A DNA stretch of 47,798 nt from Anaerolineae bacterium (GCA_014382605.1 JACNJM010000253.1:1385-49182), one strand, 5' to 3'. Shown: positions 6,431-16,485, counted from the first letter of the stretch. Program-made: numbers and translations. The notes: generated by a model from the letters alone, not told the origin.

Positions 6431-8107
6431 CTATTTCGTTAACTTTCGGTATTTGATGCGTTGGGGGGTGTCGGCATCGGTGCCCAGGCGTTTGCGGCGT
6501 GCTTCTTCGTAATCCGACCAGTTGCCTTCAGACCACATTAATTGACTATCGCCCTCAAAGGCCAGAATATGCGTGGCGATACGGTCAAGGAACCAGCGAT
6601 CGTGCGAAACCACGATGGCGCAGCCCGCAAAATTTTCCAGGGCTTCTTCCAGTGAGCGTAGCGTGTTGACATCGAGATCGTTGGTCGGCTCGTCGAGCAA
6701 AATCACGTTGGCGGCTTCTTTGAGAATTTTCGCCAAATGGACGCGGTTGCGCTCCCCGCCGGAGAGATTCTTGACCTGTTTTTGCTGGTCGCTACCCAAA
6801 AAATTGAACGAAGATACATAGGCGCGGCTGTTGCGCTTTTTGCCGCCCAGGTTGATGAACTCGTCTCCGCGGCTGATTTCTTCCCAGACATTTTTCTCGC
6901 CATCGAGCGTATCGCGTGACTGGTCTACGTAGCCTAACTGCACTGTCTGCCCGATGGCGACATTACCCGAATTAGGCTGCTCTTGCCCGGCAATCATGCG
7001 TAGCAGGGAGGTCTTGCCCGCGCCGTTGGGGCCGATCACCCCCACAATGCTGCCCGCCGGAATACTGCGGGTGAAGTCTTCAATCAACAGGCGCTCATCG
7101 TAACCCTTGTTAACTTTCTCGAAGTCGATCACGCGGTCGCCGAGCCGCGGCCCCGGCGGGATATAAATCTCCAGATCTTCGCGCTGTTTTTCATATTCCT
7201 GCGAGAGCAGCCGTTCGTAGGCCGTGACGCGGGCCTTGCCTTTGGCATGGCGAGCTTTAGGGGCCATGTGAATCCACTCCAACTCGCGTTGCAGGGTTTT
7301 TAGGCGTTTGTCTTCACTTTTCTCTTCCAGACGCAGACGGTTTTGTTTTTGCTCCAGCCAGGAGGAGTAATTGCCCTTCCAGGGGATGCCATGCCCGCGG
7401 TCGAGTTCCAGTATCCAGCCCGCCACATTGTCGAGAAAATAACGGTCGTGCGTCACCGCGATAACTGTGCCGGGGTATTGTTGTAAGTGGCGCTCCAACC
7501 AGGCCACCGATTCGGCATCGAGATGGTTGGTCGGTTCATCAAGCAACAGAATATCTGGCTCGGTGAGCAGCAGGCGCGTCAGCGCCACGCGGCGACGCTC
7601 GCCGCCCGAAAGCACAGCCGCCGAAGAATCTTCCGGTGGGCAGCGCAGCGCCCCCATCGCCATCTCTAATTTATGATCCAGATTCCAGGCATCGTGTTGG
7701 TCAAGCCAATCTTGCAAGCGGCCTTGTTCGGCGATCAGGGCTTCAAAATCGGCATCGGGTTCAGTGAATTTCTCGTTGATGGCATCAAAAGCTTTGAGAT
7801 TATCAACGATCGGCTGCACCGCTTCTTCAATAATCTCGCGCACGGTTTTGGCGTCATCCAATTGGGGTTCTTGCTCCAATAGCCCGACGCTGTAGCCTGG
7901 CGAAAAAACCACCTGGCCTTCGTAGCCATCATCATGCCCGGCAATAATTTTCAGCAATGTACTTTTGCCCGATCCGTTCAGGCCGACAACACCGATCTTG
8001 GCTCCATAATAAAATCCTAGCGAAATATCGCGGATGACTTCTTTGTTGCTGGGCGGAAAGCGGCGATTGACCCGCACCATTGAAAAAATAACTTTTTGAT
8101 CGTTCAT
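6431..8107 (-). CDS. ettA: Energy-dependent translational throttle protein EttA (ABC-F)
   Basis: Cytosolic ABC-F ATPase of 558 residues that, in E. coli, binds the ribosomal E site and gates the first peptide-bond step according to ATP/ADP level. Two ABC cassettes are present: first Walker A GLNGSGKST (42-50) with LSGGERRRVAL and LLLDEPTNHLDAESV; second GPNGAGKTS with LSGGERNRVHLAK and LLDEPTNDLDV. Between them is the charged linker typical of ABC-F proteins (WLEQKQNRLRLEEKSEDKR onward), and there are no membrane segments. The start MNDQKVIFSMVRVNRRF and length match EttA closely. It is monocistronic and divergent from the next gene. Confidence 0.93.
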   Translation of the reverse strand: MNDQKVIFSMVRVNRRFPPSNKEVIRDISLGFYYGAKIGVVGLNGSGKSTLLKIIAGHDDGYEGQVVFSPGYSVGLLEQEPQLDDAKTVREIIEEAVQPIVDNLKAFDAINEKFTEPDADFEALIAEQGRLQDWLDQHDAWNLDHKLEMAMGALRCPPEDSSAAVLSGGERRRVALTRLLLTEPDILLLDEPTNHLDAESVAWLERHLQQYPGTVIAVTHDRYFLDNVAGWILELDRGHGIPWKGNYSSWLEQKQNRLRLEEKSEDKRLKTLQRELEWIHMAPKARHAKGKARVTAYERLLSQEYEKQREDLEIYIPPGPRLGDRVIDFEKVNKGYDERLLIEDFTRSIPAGSIVGVIGPNGAGKTSLLRMIAGQEQPNSGNVAIGQTVQLGYVDQSRDTLDGEKNVWEEISRGDEFINLGGKKRNSRAYVSSFNFLGSDQQKQVKNLSGGERNRVHLAKILKEAANVILLDEPTNDLDVNTLRSLEEALENFAGCAIVVSHDRWFLDRIATHILAFEGDSQLMWSEGNWSDYEEARRKRLGTDADTPQRIKYRKLTK

Positions 8108-8157
8108 AGAATTGTTTCCTGCTTTCTTGGTTTCCTCGTGGAACTACCCATACACAG

Positions 8158-8188
8158 TTATAGAATTATACGCGATTATTGGTAAAAT
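8158..8188. promoter_or_regulatory. Divergent promoter region of ettA and ypdA-like gene
   Basis: On the minus strand TATAAT (8165-8170) is placed to drive ettA. On the plus strand TGGTAAAAT (8180-8188) is an extended -10 element ending six bases before the ATG at 8195, so the flavoprotein transcript is probably leaderless. Good -35 boxes are not visible for either. Confidence 0.45.
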
Positions 8189-8194
8189 CGCCTT

Positions 8195-9262
8195 ATGAGC
8201 GATTCTAAACCTATTTCCGAAGTTGCCATCATTGGCGCGGGGCCGATTGGCATCGAGTTGGCCGCGGCGCTGAAACGCGCCGGGGTTTCCACCCTGCATT
8301 TCGATACCCAACAAATTGGCTACACTCTATCTTGGTGGCCGCGCCAGACTTATTTTTTCAGCACCACCGAGCGCATCGAAATTGTGGGCATCCCCATGCC
8401 CAGCATGCACCAACAGCGCGTCACCGGGGAAGAGTATCTGGCCTATCTACGTGGTATTGTCGAAGCGCTGGATTTGCAAATCAACACTTACGAATCAGTG
8501 ATGGGGATTACGCGGCTGGATTCAAGTTTTGAACTGGTGACCCAATCCCGTGCCGGGGAGCGGCGATACCAGGCCCGGCGCGTGGTATTCGCCATCGGGG
8601 ATATGCACGCCCCTAACTTGCTCCATATCCCCGGCGAAGATTTGCCGCATGTGACGCATTATTTCGATGAGCCGCACGCCTATTTCCGCAAGAAATTGTT
8701 CATCGTGGGCGGGCGCAACTCAGCCGTCGAAGCCGCACTGCGCTGCTGGCGCGCCGGGGCCGATGTGACCCTCAGCTATCGCCGCGCCGAATTTGATCCG
8801 AAATCGGTCAAACATTTCATCCTGCCCGATCTGTTGGCACAGATTGAACTCGGCACGATCACATTTCTGCCTGAAACCACCCCTCTGGAGATTACGCCTA
8901 CACAGGTTATTTTGCAGCGCGTCGATGGCTCGCGTTTTGAACAATCTGCCGACTTTGTGTTGCTGCTGACTGGCTTCCTCGGGGATATGACTCTCTTCGA
9001 GCGTGCCGGAGTCACGCTGGAGGGTGAAAGCCGCGCCCCGGTTTTTGATCCCCACACCATGCAGACGAATATCCCCGGGTTGTATGTCGCCGGGACGGCT
9101 GCGGGCGGCGAGCGCAAAGCGCGCTATAGCTACTTCATCGAAAATTGCCACGTTCATGTCGGGCGCATCGTCCAGCACATCACCGGTAAATGGCCGGAGA
9201 AACTGGGCACGATTCCCTCTCGGCAGTACGAACTTCCGTTGGAAGATATTCGAGCCAATTAG
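8195..9262 (+). CDS. YpdA-like FAD/NAD(P)-dependent oxidoreductase
   Basis: 355 residues with an N-terminal FAD motif ([17 protein letters not shown]), a second nucleotide-binding motif [15 protein letters not shown] near residue 170, and a C-terminal GLYVAGTA motif. The segment [18 protein letters not shown] and the late [17 protein letters not shown] resemble YpdA, the bacillithiol-disulfide reductase family of Firmicutes and relatives. No CxxC redox pair is seen, which also fits YpdA. Whether this organism makes bacillithiol is not shown here. No Shine-Dalgarno is present; an extended -10 element sits directly before the ATG. Confidence 0.8.
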   Translation: MSDSKPISEVAIIGAGPIGIELAAALKRAGVSTLHFDTQQIGYTLSWWPRQTYFFSTTERIEIVGIPMPSMHQQRVTGEEYLAYLRGIVEALDLQINTYESVMGITRLDSSFELVTQSRAGERRYQARRVVFAIGDMHAPNLLHIPGEDLPHVTHYFDEPHAYFRKKLFIVGGRNSAVEAALRCWRAGADVTLSYRRAEFDPKSVKHFILPDLLAQIELGTITFLPETTPLEITPTQVILQRVDGSRFEQSADFVLLLTGFLGDMTLFERAGVTLEGESRAPVFDPHTMQTNIPGLYVAGTAAGGERKARYSYFIENCHVHVGRIVQHITGKWPEKLGTIPSRQYELPLEDIRAN

Positions 9263-9270
9263 ATAGGGTT

Positions 9271-9375
9271 CACCACAAAGGCCCGAAGACACAAAGGCAA
9301 AAAGAAAAAAACTTCGTGGCTTTGCCGTCTCGCACCGGCGTGCTCGCGGCACGAACGGTGTGTCTTCGTGGTGGG
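9271..9375. repeat. Interspersed hairpin repeat, copy 4, with insertion
   Basis: CACCACAAAGGCCCGAAGACACAAAG (from 9271) is mirrored by ACTTCGTGGCTTTGCCGTCTCGC and, after an inserted GC-rich stretch of about 25 bases, by TGTGTCTTCGTGGTG (to 9373). The insertion splits the right arm. Confidence 0.55.
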
Positions 9376-9385
9376 CATTATAAAA

Positions 9386-9628
9386 ATGGACACAAATCAG
9401 CACCAAACCCAAATTCTCATCGAGCGTCTGGCGCGGCTTTCTGCCGATTCGCTGTGGGCGCGGCGCGCCAGCGGGGTGCGCGCCGCGCTGGATAAGGCCC
9501 TCAGCCGCCCAGAGATAAGTGACCCGCAATATCTGGAACGTCTCATCCAGGCTGGTTTTGAACTGCTCGAAAAAGCCGCGTGTGAATTGCCTTACGATAA
9601 CATTGACAAATCCGGCGGCATTGACTAG
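9386..9628 (+). CDS. Small hypothetical protein, 80 aa
   Basis: An open frame of 80 residues starting MDTNQHQTQILIERLARLSADSLWARRA and ending CELPYDNIDKSGGID. It looks alpha-helical with many Leu/Ala/Arg and no signal peptide or membrane segment. I do not recognise a family. It lies after a hairpin repeat and has no clear ribosome binding site. Its 3' end contains the -35 and most of the -10 of the next promoter. The frame could be real or chance. Confidence 0.5.
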   Translation: MDTNQHQTQILIERLARLSADSLWARRASGVRAALDKALSRPEISDPQYLERLIQAGFELLEKAACELPYDNIDKSGGID

Positions 9629-9631
9629 AAT
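9603..9631 (+). promoter_or_regulatory. Promoter of the Met-leader / cystathionine gamma-synthase transcript
   Basis: TTGACA (9603-9608), 17-base spacer, TAGAAT (9626-9631). The start of transcription is expected near 9638, only a few bases before the leader ATG at 9642. Confidence 0.8.
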
Positions 9632-9641
9632 TCGCCCCAAT

Positions 9642-9749
9642 ATGTTTACTACCACCTTGATCTCCCTCGGCATTTTTGCCACAATGATGAGCGTGTTGAT
9701 GCCCCGCTCGCGGGCTTGGGTGGTCGCGTCTCGCAGACGCAGGCATTAG
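9642..9749 (+). CDS. Candidate Met-sensing leader peptide, 35 aa
   Basis: A 35-codon frame directly after the promoter. It begins MFTTTLISLGIFATMMSVLM and ends in Arg/His. After the initiator it has three Met codons at positions 15, 16 and 20 (9684-9689 and 9699-9701). It is followed by an intrinsic terminator and then by a cystathionine gamma-synthase-like gene, the layout of a ribosome-mediated attenuator for methionine synthesis. GGGTGGT in the leader (9718-9724) can pair, with two G-U pairs, with the 5' arm of the terminator (9775-9781), giving a possible antiterminator. Ribosome control is inferred; no riboswitch fold was recognised, but I could not test for one. Confidence 0.5.
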   Translation: MFTTTLISLGIFATMMSVLMPRSRAWVVASRRRRH

Positions 9750-9772
9750 AACGTACATATCTTTTGCACAAT

Positions 9773-9797
9773 AGGCCGCCCAATCGGGCGGCTTTTT
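9773..9797 (+). terminator. Intrinsic terminator/attenuator before cystathionine gamma-synthase gene
   Basis: GCCGCCC (9775-9781) pairs with GGGCGGC (9786-9792), extended by two weaker pairs, loop AATC, followed by TTTTT (9793-9797). It lies between the leader frame and the structural gene, so it must be read through for expression. Confidence 0.85.
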
Positions 9798-9821
9798 GAT
9801 TCCCACAAGGAGAATGTTTGT

Positions 9822-11060
9822 ATGGCTTACCCTACCATATCTACCCAGGCACCCCCCATCGAACCCAAATCAAATGGTTTCGGCCCCTCTACCCAATCTG
9901 TGCATGGGGGGCGGAGCGCCAACCCCTATAACGCGGTAACCGAACCCATCATACAGACAGCCACCTACACCTTCGCGGATACTGCCGCTGTGTGTGCCTA
10001 TAAAGACGCCTATCTCATGGGCGATGCTGGCGGTGTGATCGAATATGGACGTTATGGCAACCCTACCGTATCCGCGGCTGAGGCGCGCCTGGCGGCTCTC
10101 GAAAGCGCTGACGATGCCCTGCTCTATGCTTCGGGCATGGCGGCGATTACCAGCGTGGTGCTGTCGATGTTGCCGACCGGCTCGCATATTGTCCTCACCG
10201 ACGACTGTTATCGTCGCACGCGTGAATTTGCGCTGACGTTTCTCAAACGCCTGGGGATTGGTTGCACGATTGTGCCGATGGGTGATTATCAGGCTCTCGA
10301 AGATGCCATCTGCCCGGAGACACGCCTGCTGATCTCCGAGTCGCCAACCAACCCCTATTTGCGGGTGCTGGATATGGAACGTTTTGTGGAAGTCGCTCGC
10401 CGTCGTAAAGTCAGGACAATGGTGGATGCCACCTTTGCCACGCCGGTCAATATCCAGCCCCTGGCGTGGGGCGTGGACCTGGTGGTGCATTCTGCCTCTA
10501 AATATCTTGCCGGGCATAATGATTTGCTCGCCGGGGTGGTGGCTGGAGAGGCAGGGCTGATTGCCTCGCTGCGCGGTCCGCTGGGCGTGTTGGGTGGAAT
10601 TATTGATCCCAACAACGCCAATTTGGTACTGCGCGGCGTCAAAACCCTGGCCTTGCGTGTCGAGCAGCAAAACCAGAGCGGGATGAAGGTTGCCCAATTC
10701 TTGGAAGCGCATCCCAAAATCGAGCAGGTTTGGTATCCGGGGCTATCCTCTCACCCCGATCACAGAGTCGCCATCCAACAGATGAAAGGTTTCGGAGGGG
10801 TGGTATCCTTTACCGTGCGCGGCGGTTTGGAAGCAACCTCCCGCTTCATTGACAATCTGCAACTCTCGCAGATTGCGACCTCATTGGGCGGCACGGAATC
10901 GCTCGTCATTCAACCGGCACTGATGACCTATTATGAGTTCTCACCGGAAGAGCGCGCTGGAATGGGCATCCGAGATAATCTGGTGCGTCTGGCGCTCGGC
11001 ATTGAGGATGCACAAGACCTGATCACTGATTTGGCTCAGGCCTTGGCAATGGCGCCGTGA
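9822..11060 (+). CDS. Cys/Met metabolism PLP enzyme, probably cystathionine gamma-synthase
   Basis: 412-residue cytosolic PLP enzyme of the trans-sulfuration family. The PLP-binding lysine is Lys227 in VVHSASKYLAGHND, and EYGRYGNPT (residues 74-82) matches plant-type cystathionine gamma-synthase, which joins an activated homoserine to cysteine on the way to methionine. SASKYLAGH and the GG(T)ESL segment near the C-terminus are family hallmarks. Methionine gamma-lyase and O-acetylhomoserine sulfhydrylase are close relatives and cannot be excluded by eye. AAGGAG precedes the ATG by nine bases. The promoter, leader frame and terminator upstream point to amino-acid-controlled expression, which favours a biosynthetic role. 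Confidence 0.8.
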   Translation: MAYPTISTQAPPIEPKSNGFGPSTQSVHGGRSANPYNAVTEPIIQTATYTFADTAAVCAYKDAYLMGDAGGVIEYGRYGNPTVSAAEARLAALESADDALLYASGMAAITSVVLSMLPTGSHIVLTDDCYRRTREFALTFLKRLGIGCTIVPMGDYQALEDAICPETRLLISESPTNPYLRVLDMERFVEVARRRKVRTMVDATFATPVNIQPLAWGVDLVVHSASKYLAGHNDLLAGVVAGEAGLIASLRGPLGVLGGIIDPNNANLVLRGVKTLALRVEQQNQSGMKVAQFLEAHPKIEQVWYPGLSSHPDHRVAIQQMKGFGGVVSFTVRGGLEATSRFIDNLQLSQIATSLGGTESLVIQPALMTYYEFSPEERAGMGIRDNLVRLALGIEDAQDLITDLAQALAMAP

Positions 11061-11095
11061 TTTTTAGACCTTTACGCAATTTTTACACTTAGCGG

Positions 11096-11124
11096 TTGAC
11101 AGTTCTTGTGCCCTTGGGTACAAT
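11096..11124 (+). promoter_or_regulatory. Promoter of the ilv-leu operon
   Basis: TTGACA (11096-11101), 17-base spacer, TACAAT (11119-11124): a near-consensus housekeeping promoter. Transcription should start near 11131, ahead of the leader peptide. Confidence 0.88.
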
Positions 11125-11167
11125 CCCGCCCAATATTGAGACAGCCGGAACGCCCGGCAAAAAAATT

Positions 11168-11281
11168 ATGCCAAATTTATTTGTTTTGTTTATCTTTATC
11201 CTGATTAGCCTTTTGGTTCTTATCCTTGGGATTACGAACCCCGTTTCCGTTTGGGCAGTTAGGAAAGTGACGAGCAGATAA
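11168..11281 (+). CDS. ilv operon leader peptide (BCAA attenuator), 37 aa
   Basis: A 37-codon frame with 7 Leu, 5 Ile and 6 Val. Residues 4-20 are almost only branched-chain or Phe (LFVLFIFILISLLVLIL). It lies between a strong promoter and a terminator placed just before ilvD, exactly like the leaders of ilv/leu attenuators in enterobacteria. GGGCAG inside the leader (11253-11258) is complementary to CTGCCC of the terminator 5' arm (11316-11321), and the pairing extends by one A-T and two G-U pairs. A ribosome stalled for Leu, Ile or Val would leave this strand free and prevent termination. The ribosome binding site is weak. A membrane peptide is the alternative, but the context makes it unlikely. 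Confidence 0.85.
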   Translation: MPNLFVLFIFILISLLVLILGITNPVSVWAVRKVTSR

Positions 11282-11310
11282 CAGCAAAACACATTCCAAG
11301 AGTTAGAGCA

Positions 11311-11339
11311 AAGGGCTGCCCACACGGGCAGCCCTTTTT
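11311..11339 (+). terminator. Attenuator terminator before ilvD
   Basis: Bases 11311-11321 and 11326-11336 form an 11-bp perfect stem with loop ACAC, followed by a T-run to 11339. It ends 14 bases before the ilvD ATG, so ilvD and the rest of the operon need read-through or antitermination. Confidence 0.92.
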
Positions 11340-11353
11340 GATTAGGTGAAATT

Positions 11354-13021
11354 ATGCGATCTGACATCATCAAAAAAGGCTATGAGCGAGCGCCCCACCG
11401 ATCGTTATTGAAAGCTACCGGCGTGGTTAAAGACGGCGATTTTGACAAACCCTTCATTGCCATTGTCAATTCGTATATTGATATTGTCCCCGGTCATGTT
11501 CACCTGCAAGAGTTTGGCCGCCAAATCAAAGAAGCTGTGCGCGCAGCGGGTGGTGTGCCCTTTGAGTTTAATACTATCGGCGTGGACGATGGCATTGCGA
11601 TGGGACATGAAGGTATGAAATTTAGTTTACCCTCGCGCGAGCTGATCGCCGACAGCGTCGAGACGATGATCCAGGCGCACCAGTTCGACGGTATGGTCTG
11701 TATTCCCAACTGCGACAAAATTGTGCCCGGTATGGCGATGGCGGCTTTGCGTGTTGACATACCGGCGATTTTCATATCCGGTGGGGCGATGGCGGCTGGC
11801 CGTACCCCCGACGGCGAGGTCGTTGACCTGATTTCGGTTTTCGAGGGCGTAGGGGCTTATAAAGCTGGAAAGATTGACGAAGCACGTTTGAAATTACTGG
11901 AAGATTATGGCTGCCCTTCGTGTGGCTCCTGTTCCGGGTTGTTCACAGCCAATTCAATGAACTGCCTGCTGGAGGCCCTGGGGCTGGCTTTGCCCTTCAA
12001 CGGATCGGCGCTGGCGTTGAGCGAGGAGCGTGAGGCGTTAGCTCAACGCGCTGCCCGGCAGATTTTACGCCTGGTCGAAAGCGACCTGACCCCACGGAAA
12101 ATTGTGACCCCCGAAGCGATTGATGATGCCTTTGCGCTGGATATGGCGATGGGCGGTAGCACCAATACCGTGCTGCACACCCTGGCATTGGCCCACGAGG
12201 CCGGGATCGAGTACGACCTGGCGCGCATTAACAAAATCGCCGAGCGAGTGCCGCATCTGTGCAAGGTTAGCCCATCGGGCAAGTGGCATATGGAAGATGT
12301 GCACCGCGCTGGTGGAGTCCCCGCCATTTTGAATGAAATCGCGAAAGCAGGAAATACTTTATCGTTAGATCGTCCCACTGTGGCGGGGACATCGTTGGGG
12401 GAATCAATCGCCGGGCATAATATCCGCGATTTTGATGTCATCCACCCCATTGGGAGTCCGCATTCCGCTCAGGGCGGGTTGTCCATCTTGTTCGGGAATC
12501 TGGCTCCCGATGGTGGCGTTGTTAAAGCCGGAGGCGTGGCTCCATCTATGCGCAAACATAGTGGTCCGGCGCGCATCTACGAAAGTCAGGACGAAGCCAT
12601 GCGCGGGATTTTGAATCATGAGGTGCAAGAAGGCGATGTGGTTGTGATCCGCTATGAAGGCCCGCGCGGCGGCCCAGGGATGCAGGAGATGCTTTCGCCG
12701 ACTTCGGCGATTATGGGTATGGGGCTGGGCGAGAAGGTGGCCTTGATTACGGATGGGCGTTTTTCGGGCGGGACGCGTGGCGCCTGTATTGGGCATGTTA
12801 GCCCCGAAGCAGCAGCGCGCGGCCCAATTGCCTCCCTGCAAGATGGTGACATGATCGAAATTGACTTGGACGAACGAAAATTAGCCGTTCGTCTGAGCGA
12901 TGCGGAGATTCAAGCGCGCCTGGATGCGCTGCCCGCATTTGAGGCGCATACAAAGAGTTCCTGGTTGCGGCGTTACTCGCGCATGGTGACGAGCGCTAAT
13001 CAGGGCGCTGTATTGGTGTAA
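11354..13021 (+). CDS. ilvD: Dihydroxy-acid dehydratase
   Basis: Fe-S dehydratase turning 2,3-dihydroxy-isovalerate and 2,3-dihydroxy-3-methylvalerate into the 2-oxo acids for valine and isoleucine. 555 residues, normal length. Cluster cysteines are visible in [11 protein letters not shown] and [18 protein letters not shown]; the C-terminal [21 protein letters not shown] motif is typical. AGGTGA precedes the ATG. It is the first structural gene after the attenuator and 91 bases before ilvB. Confidence 0.97.
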   Translation: MRSDIIKKGYERAPHRSLLKATGVVKDGDFDKPFIAIVNSYIDIVPGHVHLQEFGRQIKEAVRAAGGVPFEFNTIGVDDGIAMGHEGMKFSLPSRELIADSVETMIQAHQFDGMVCIPNCDKIVPGMAMAALRVDIPAIFISGGAMAAGRTPDGEVVDLISVFEGVGAYKAGKIDEARLKLLEDYGCPSCGSCSGLFTANSMNCLLEALGLALPFNGSALALSEEREALAQRAARQILRLVESDLTPRKIVTPEAIDDAFALDMAMGGSTNTVLHTLALAHEAGIEYDLARINKIAERVPHLCKVSPSGKWHMEDVHRAGGVPAILNEIAKAGNTLSLDRPTVAGTSLGESIAGHNIRDFDVIHPIGSPHSAQGGLSILFGNLAPDGGVVKAGGVAPSMRKHSGPARIYESQDEAMRGILNHEVQEGDVVVIRYEGPRGGPGMQEMLSPTSAIMGMGLGEKVALITDGRFSGGTRGACIGHVSPEAAARGPIASLQDGDMIEIDLDERKLAVRLSDAEIQARLDALPAFEAHTKSSWLRRYSRMVTSANQGAVLV

Positions 13022-13112
13022 GTAAGGAAACAGATGATTATGTAATTAGGGATGCCCCCCTGAGTGACTAATCCCAAATTACCGAAGACCTTTTTTAAGA
13101 GGAGAAGCAATT

Positions 13113-14795
13113 ATGAAAAAAACAGGCGCAGAGATTATGTGGGAATGCATGGTGCGTGAAGGTGTAGATGTTGCCTTTGGGTATCCTGGTGGATCGATTA
13201 TGCCAGTACATGATGCCATGCTCAATTATCCGGTGCATCACGTGCTCACTCGCCATGAGCAGGGTGCCGCGCATATGGCAGATGGCTATGCCCGCGCATC
13301 TGGAAAAGTTGGGGTTGTGTTGGCAACTTCGGGTCCGGGCGCTACGAATCTGGTCACCGGTATTGCCACGGCTATGATGGATTCATCCCCGATGGTTTGT
13401 ATCACTGGGCAGGTTCACTCGCATTTGATTGGCGGAGATGCCTTTCAGGAGACGGATGTAACCGGTATCACATTGCCAATTACCAAGCATAATTATTTGA
13501 TTACGCGTGCCGACGAAGTTGCCCAGGTGGTGCGGGAGGCGTTTCATATTGCCCGCAGCGGGCGTCCTGGCCCAGTTCTGATCGATTTTTGTAAGAATGC
13601 ACAAATTGAAGTTACCGAGTTTAAATACTCCGAAGAAGTATCGCTGCCGGGATACAAGCCCCCCAAACATGCCCCGGTAGCCGATTTGGAAAAAGCGGTT
13701 GAATTGATTGCTAAATCTGAGCGTCCGGTGATTTTAGCCGGGCATGGCGTGTTGATGTCGGGCGCAATGGAAGAATTGCAGATTCTGGCAGTTAAAACCC
13801 AAACTCCCGTAGCGATGACATTGCTGGGATTGGGCGGCTTGCCTGCTTCGCACGAACTTAGCCTGGGGATGATGGGCATGCATGGCGAAGCCTATGCCAA
13901 TAACGCTATTCAGAATTCGGATTTGATTTTAGCGCTGGGTATGCGTTTTGATGACCGTGTAACGGGCAATTTGCGCACCTATGCACCGCGCGCCCGCAAA
14001 ATCCACGTGGAAATTGATCCTTCCGAAGTGCATAAAAACGTCACCGTGGATGTGCCATTGGTGGGCGATTTAAAGACCGTACTCACCGATATGATCCCCA
14101 TGCTCGATGAATATGAGCATGAAACATGGATGGAACAAATTGCAGGGTGGAAAGCCGAAGCCGAAGATCGCAGCATTATGTCGTGGCCGGATGATGGCAA
14201 ACTCTACACGGCTCATGCCATCCGCGCTTTATGGAATGCGACCAATGGCGATTCGATTGTGGCAACCGGCGTTGGTCAGCATCAGATGTGGGCGGCGCAA
14301 TATTACCACTTTGAACTGCCCTATCGCCTGGTGACTTCGGGCGGTGCGGGGACAATGGGCTTCGGATTGCCATCTGCTATCGGAGCCTGGTTTGCCCACA
14401 AAGAAAAAGAAGTTTGGCTGATCGATGGAGATGGCAGTTTCCAGATGACTCAGGCCGAACTTTCCACTGCCGTGCAGGAAGGCGCTAACGTCAAGATTGC
14501 GATTATGAATAACAACTTCCTGGGAATGGTGCGCCAATGGCAGGAATTCTTCTTCGACAAGCGCTATGCGGCTACTCCGATGACCGGACCTGACTTCACC
14601 AAGATTGCCGATGCGCATGGTATTCCGGCCCGTCTGGTGACCAAACCGGAGGAAGTTTTTGATGCATTTACTTTTGCTCAGGAAACACCCGGCCCGGTTG
14701 TGCTGGAATTCCGTGTTGAAAAAGAAGAAGCTGTTTACCCAATGGTGCCCTCTGGGGCTGATCTGGACGATATGATCCGGCGACCGGTTCGATAG
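13113..14795 (+). CDS. ilvB: Acetolactate synthase, large (catalytic) subunit
   Basis: TPP- and FAD-dependent enzyme that condenses pyruvate to acetolactate, or pyruvate with 2-oxobutyrate to acetohydroxybutyrate. 560 residues. The TPP-activating glutamate is Glu49 in TRHEQGAAHMADGYAR; the TPP/Mg motif is IDGDGSFQMT ... NNNFLGMVRQWQEFF, the hallmark of anabolic acetohydroxyacid synthase. The presence of a regulatory subunit gene next (ilvN) supports this over catabolic forms. The ribosome binding site AGAGGAG lies about 8 bases before the ATG. Confidence 0.97.
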   Translation: MKKTGAEIMWECMVREGVDVAFGYPGGSIMPVHDAMLNYPVHHVLTRHEQGAAHMADGYARASGKVGVVLATSGPGATNLVTGIATAMMDSSPMVCITGQVHSHLIGGDAFQETDVTGITLPITKHNYLITRADEVAQVVREAFHIARSGRPGPVLIDFCKNAQIEVTEFKYSEEVSLPGYKPPKHAPVADLEKAVELIAKSERPVILAGHGVLMSGAMEELQILAVKTQTPVAMTLLGLGGLPASHELSLGMMGMHGEAYANNAIQNSDLILALGMRFDDRVTGNLRTYAPRARKIHVEIDPSEVHKNVTVDVPLVGDLKTVLTDMIPMLDEYEHETWMEQIAGWKAEAEDRSIMSWPDDGKLYTAHAIRALWNATNGDSIVATGVGQHQMWAAQYYHFELPYRLVTSGGAGTMGFGLPSAIGAWFAHKEKEVWLIDGDGSFQMTQAELSTAVQEGANVKIAIMNNNFLGMVRQWQEFFFDKRYAATPMTGPDFTKIADAHGIPARLVTKPEEVFDAFTFAQETPGPVVLEFRVEKEEAVYPMVPSGADLDDMIRRPVR

Positions 14796-14887
14796 GGATA
14801 TTAGGCAGTCGCCAGTAGACGGTAACCAGTTTTAAACAATTGGAAACTAATGATCTGAATGCTGGCTGCTGAAAGTAGGAGAATCTT

Positions 14888-15421
14888 ATGCAACATACAT
14901 TATTTGCCTTAGTTGAAAATAGGCCCGGTGTGTTGAACCGGGTAGCATCTTTGTTCCGCCGTCGCAACTTCAATATCGAATCGCTCAATGTTGGGCGTAC
15001 AGAAACCCCCGACATCTCGCGCATGACCATTGTGATGGATAGCAAAGACGTGGATGTGCGCATCGTAGAAGCTAATTTGTATAAATTAGTCAATGTAATT
15101 GATGTTCAGGATGTCACCAACCAACCTGCGGTGGCTCGTGATTTGGCGCTGATCAAGGTGAAAGCTGACCCGGAACACCGTGGTGAAATCACAAGTCTGG
15201 CCTCTATCTTTCGGGCAAAAATTGTCGATGTTGCGCCCGATTCGGTGATTGTGGAGATTGCAGGCACCGAAGACAAGATCGAGAGTTTGGTTGAGCTTTT
15301 GCGCCCCATCGGCATTTTGGAAATGGTGCGAACCGGTCAGGTTGCCATGATGCGTGGCACGGGCGCGGGTGTGCGCCATACACCAGGCGCGCATGGAAAC
15401 GGGAATGGCAAGAGCCATTAG
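14888..15421 (+). CDS. ilvN: Acetolactate synthase, small regulatory subunit
   Basis: 177-residue regulatory subunit that binds valine or other end products and activates IlvB. The N-terminal ACT domain is clear (LFALVENRPGVLNRVASLF then FNIESLNVG), followed by the ALS_ss_C domain containing DLALIKV and IVEIAGTEDKIESL. The C-terminal tail past about residue 160 is Gly/His/Asn-rich (GAGVRHTPGAHGNGNGKSH) and looks disordered. It follows ilvB by 92 bases with ribosome binding site AGGAG and precedes ilvC by 37. Confidence 0.95.
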   Translation: MQHTLFALVENRPGVLNRVASLFRRRNFNIESLNVGRTETPDISRMTIVMDSKDVDVRIVEANLYKLVNVIDVQDVTNQPAVARDLALIKVKADPEHRGEITSLASIFRAKIVDVAPDSVIVEIAGTEDKIESLVELLRPIGILEMVRTGQVAMMRGTGAGVRHTPGAHGNGNGKSH

Positions 15422-15434
15422 CAGTATTTAATGA

Positions 15435-16472
<1,038 letters not shown>

Positions 16473-16485
16473 CCTTTTTAGAAAT

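Noticed and set aside
9642-9749. Reading the Met-containing leader as the C-terminus of a longer 76-aa protein beginning near 9519
   Set aside because: That frame overlaps the 80-aa frame and the promoter; the ATG at 9642 next to the transcription start fits a leader better.
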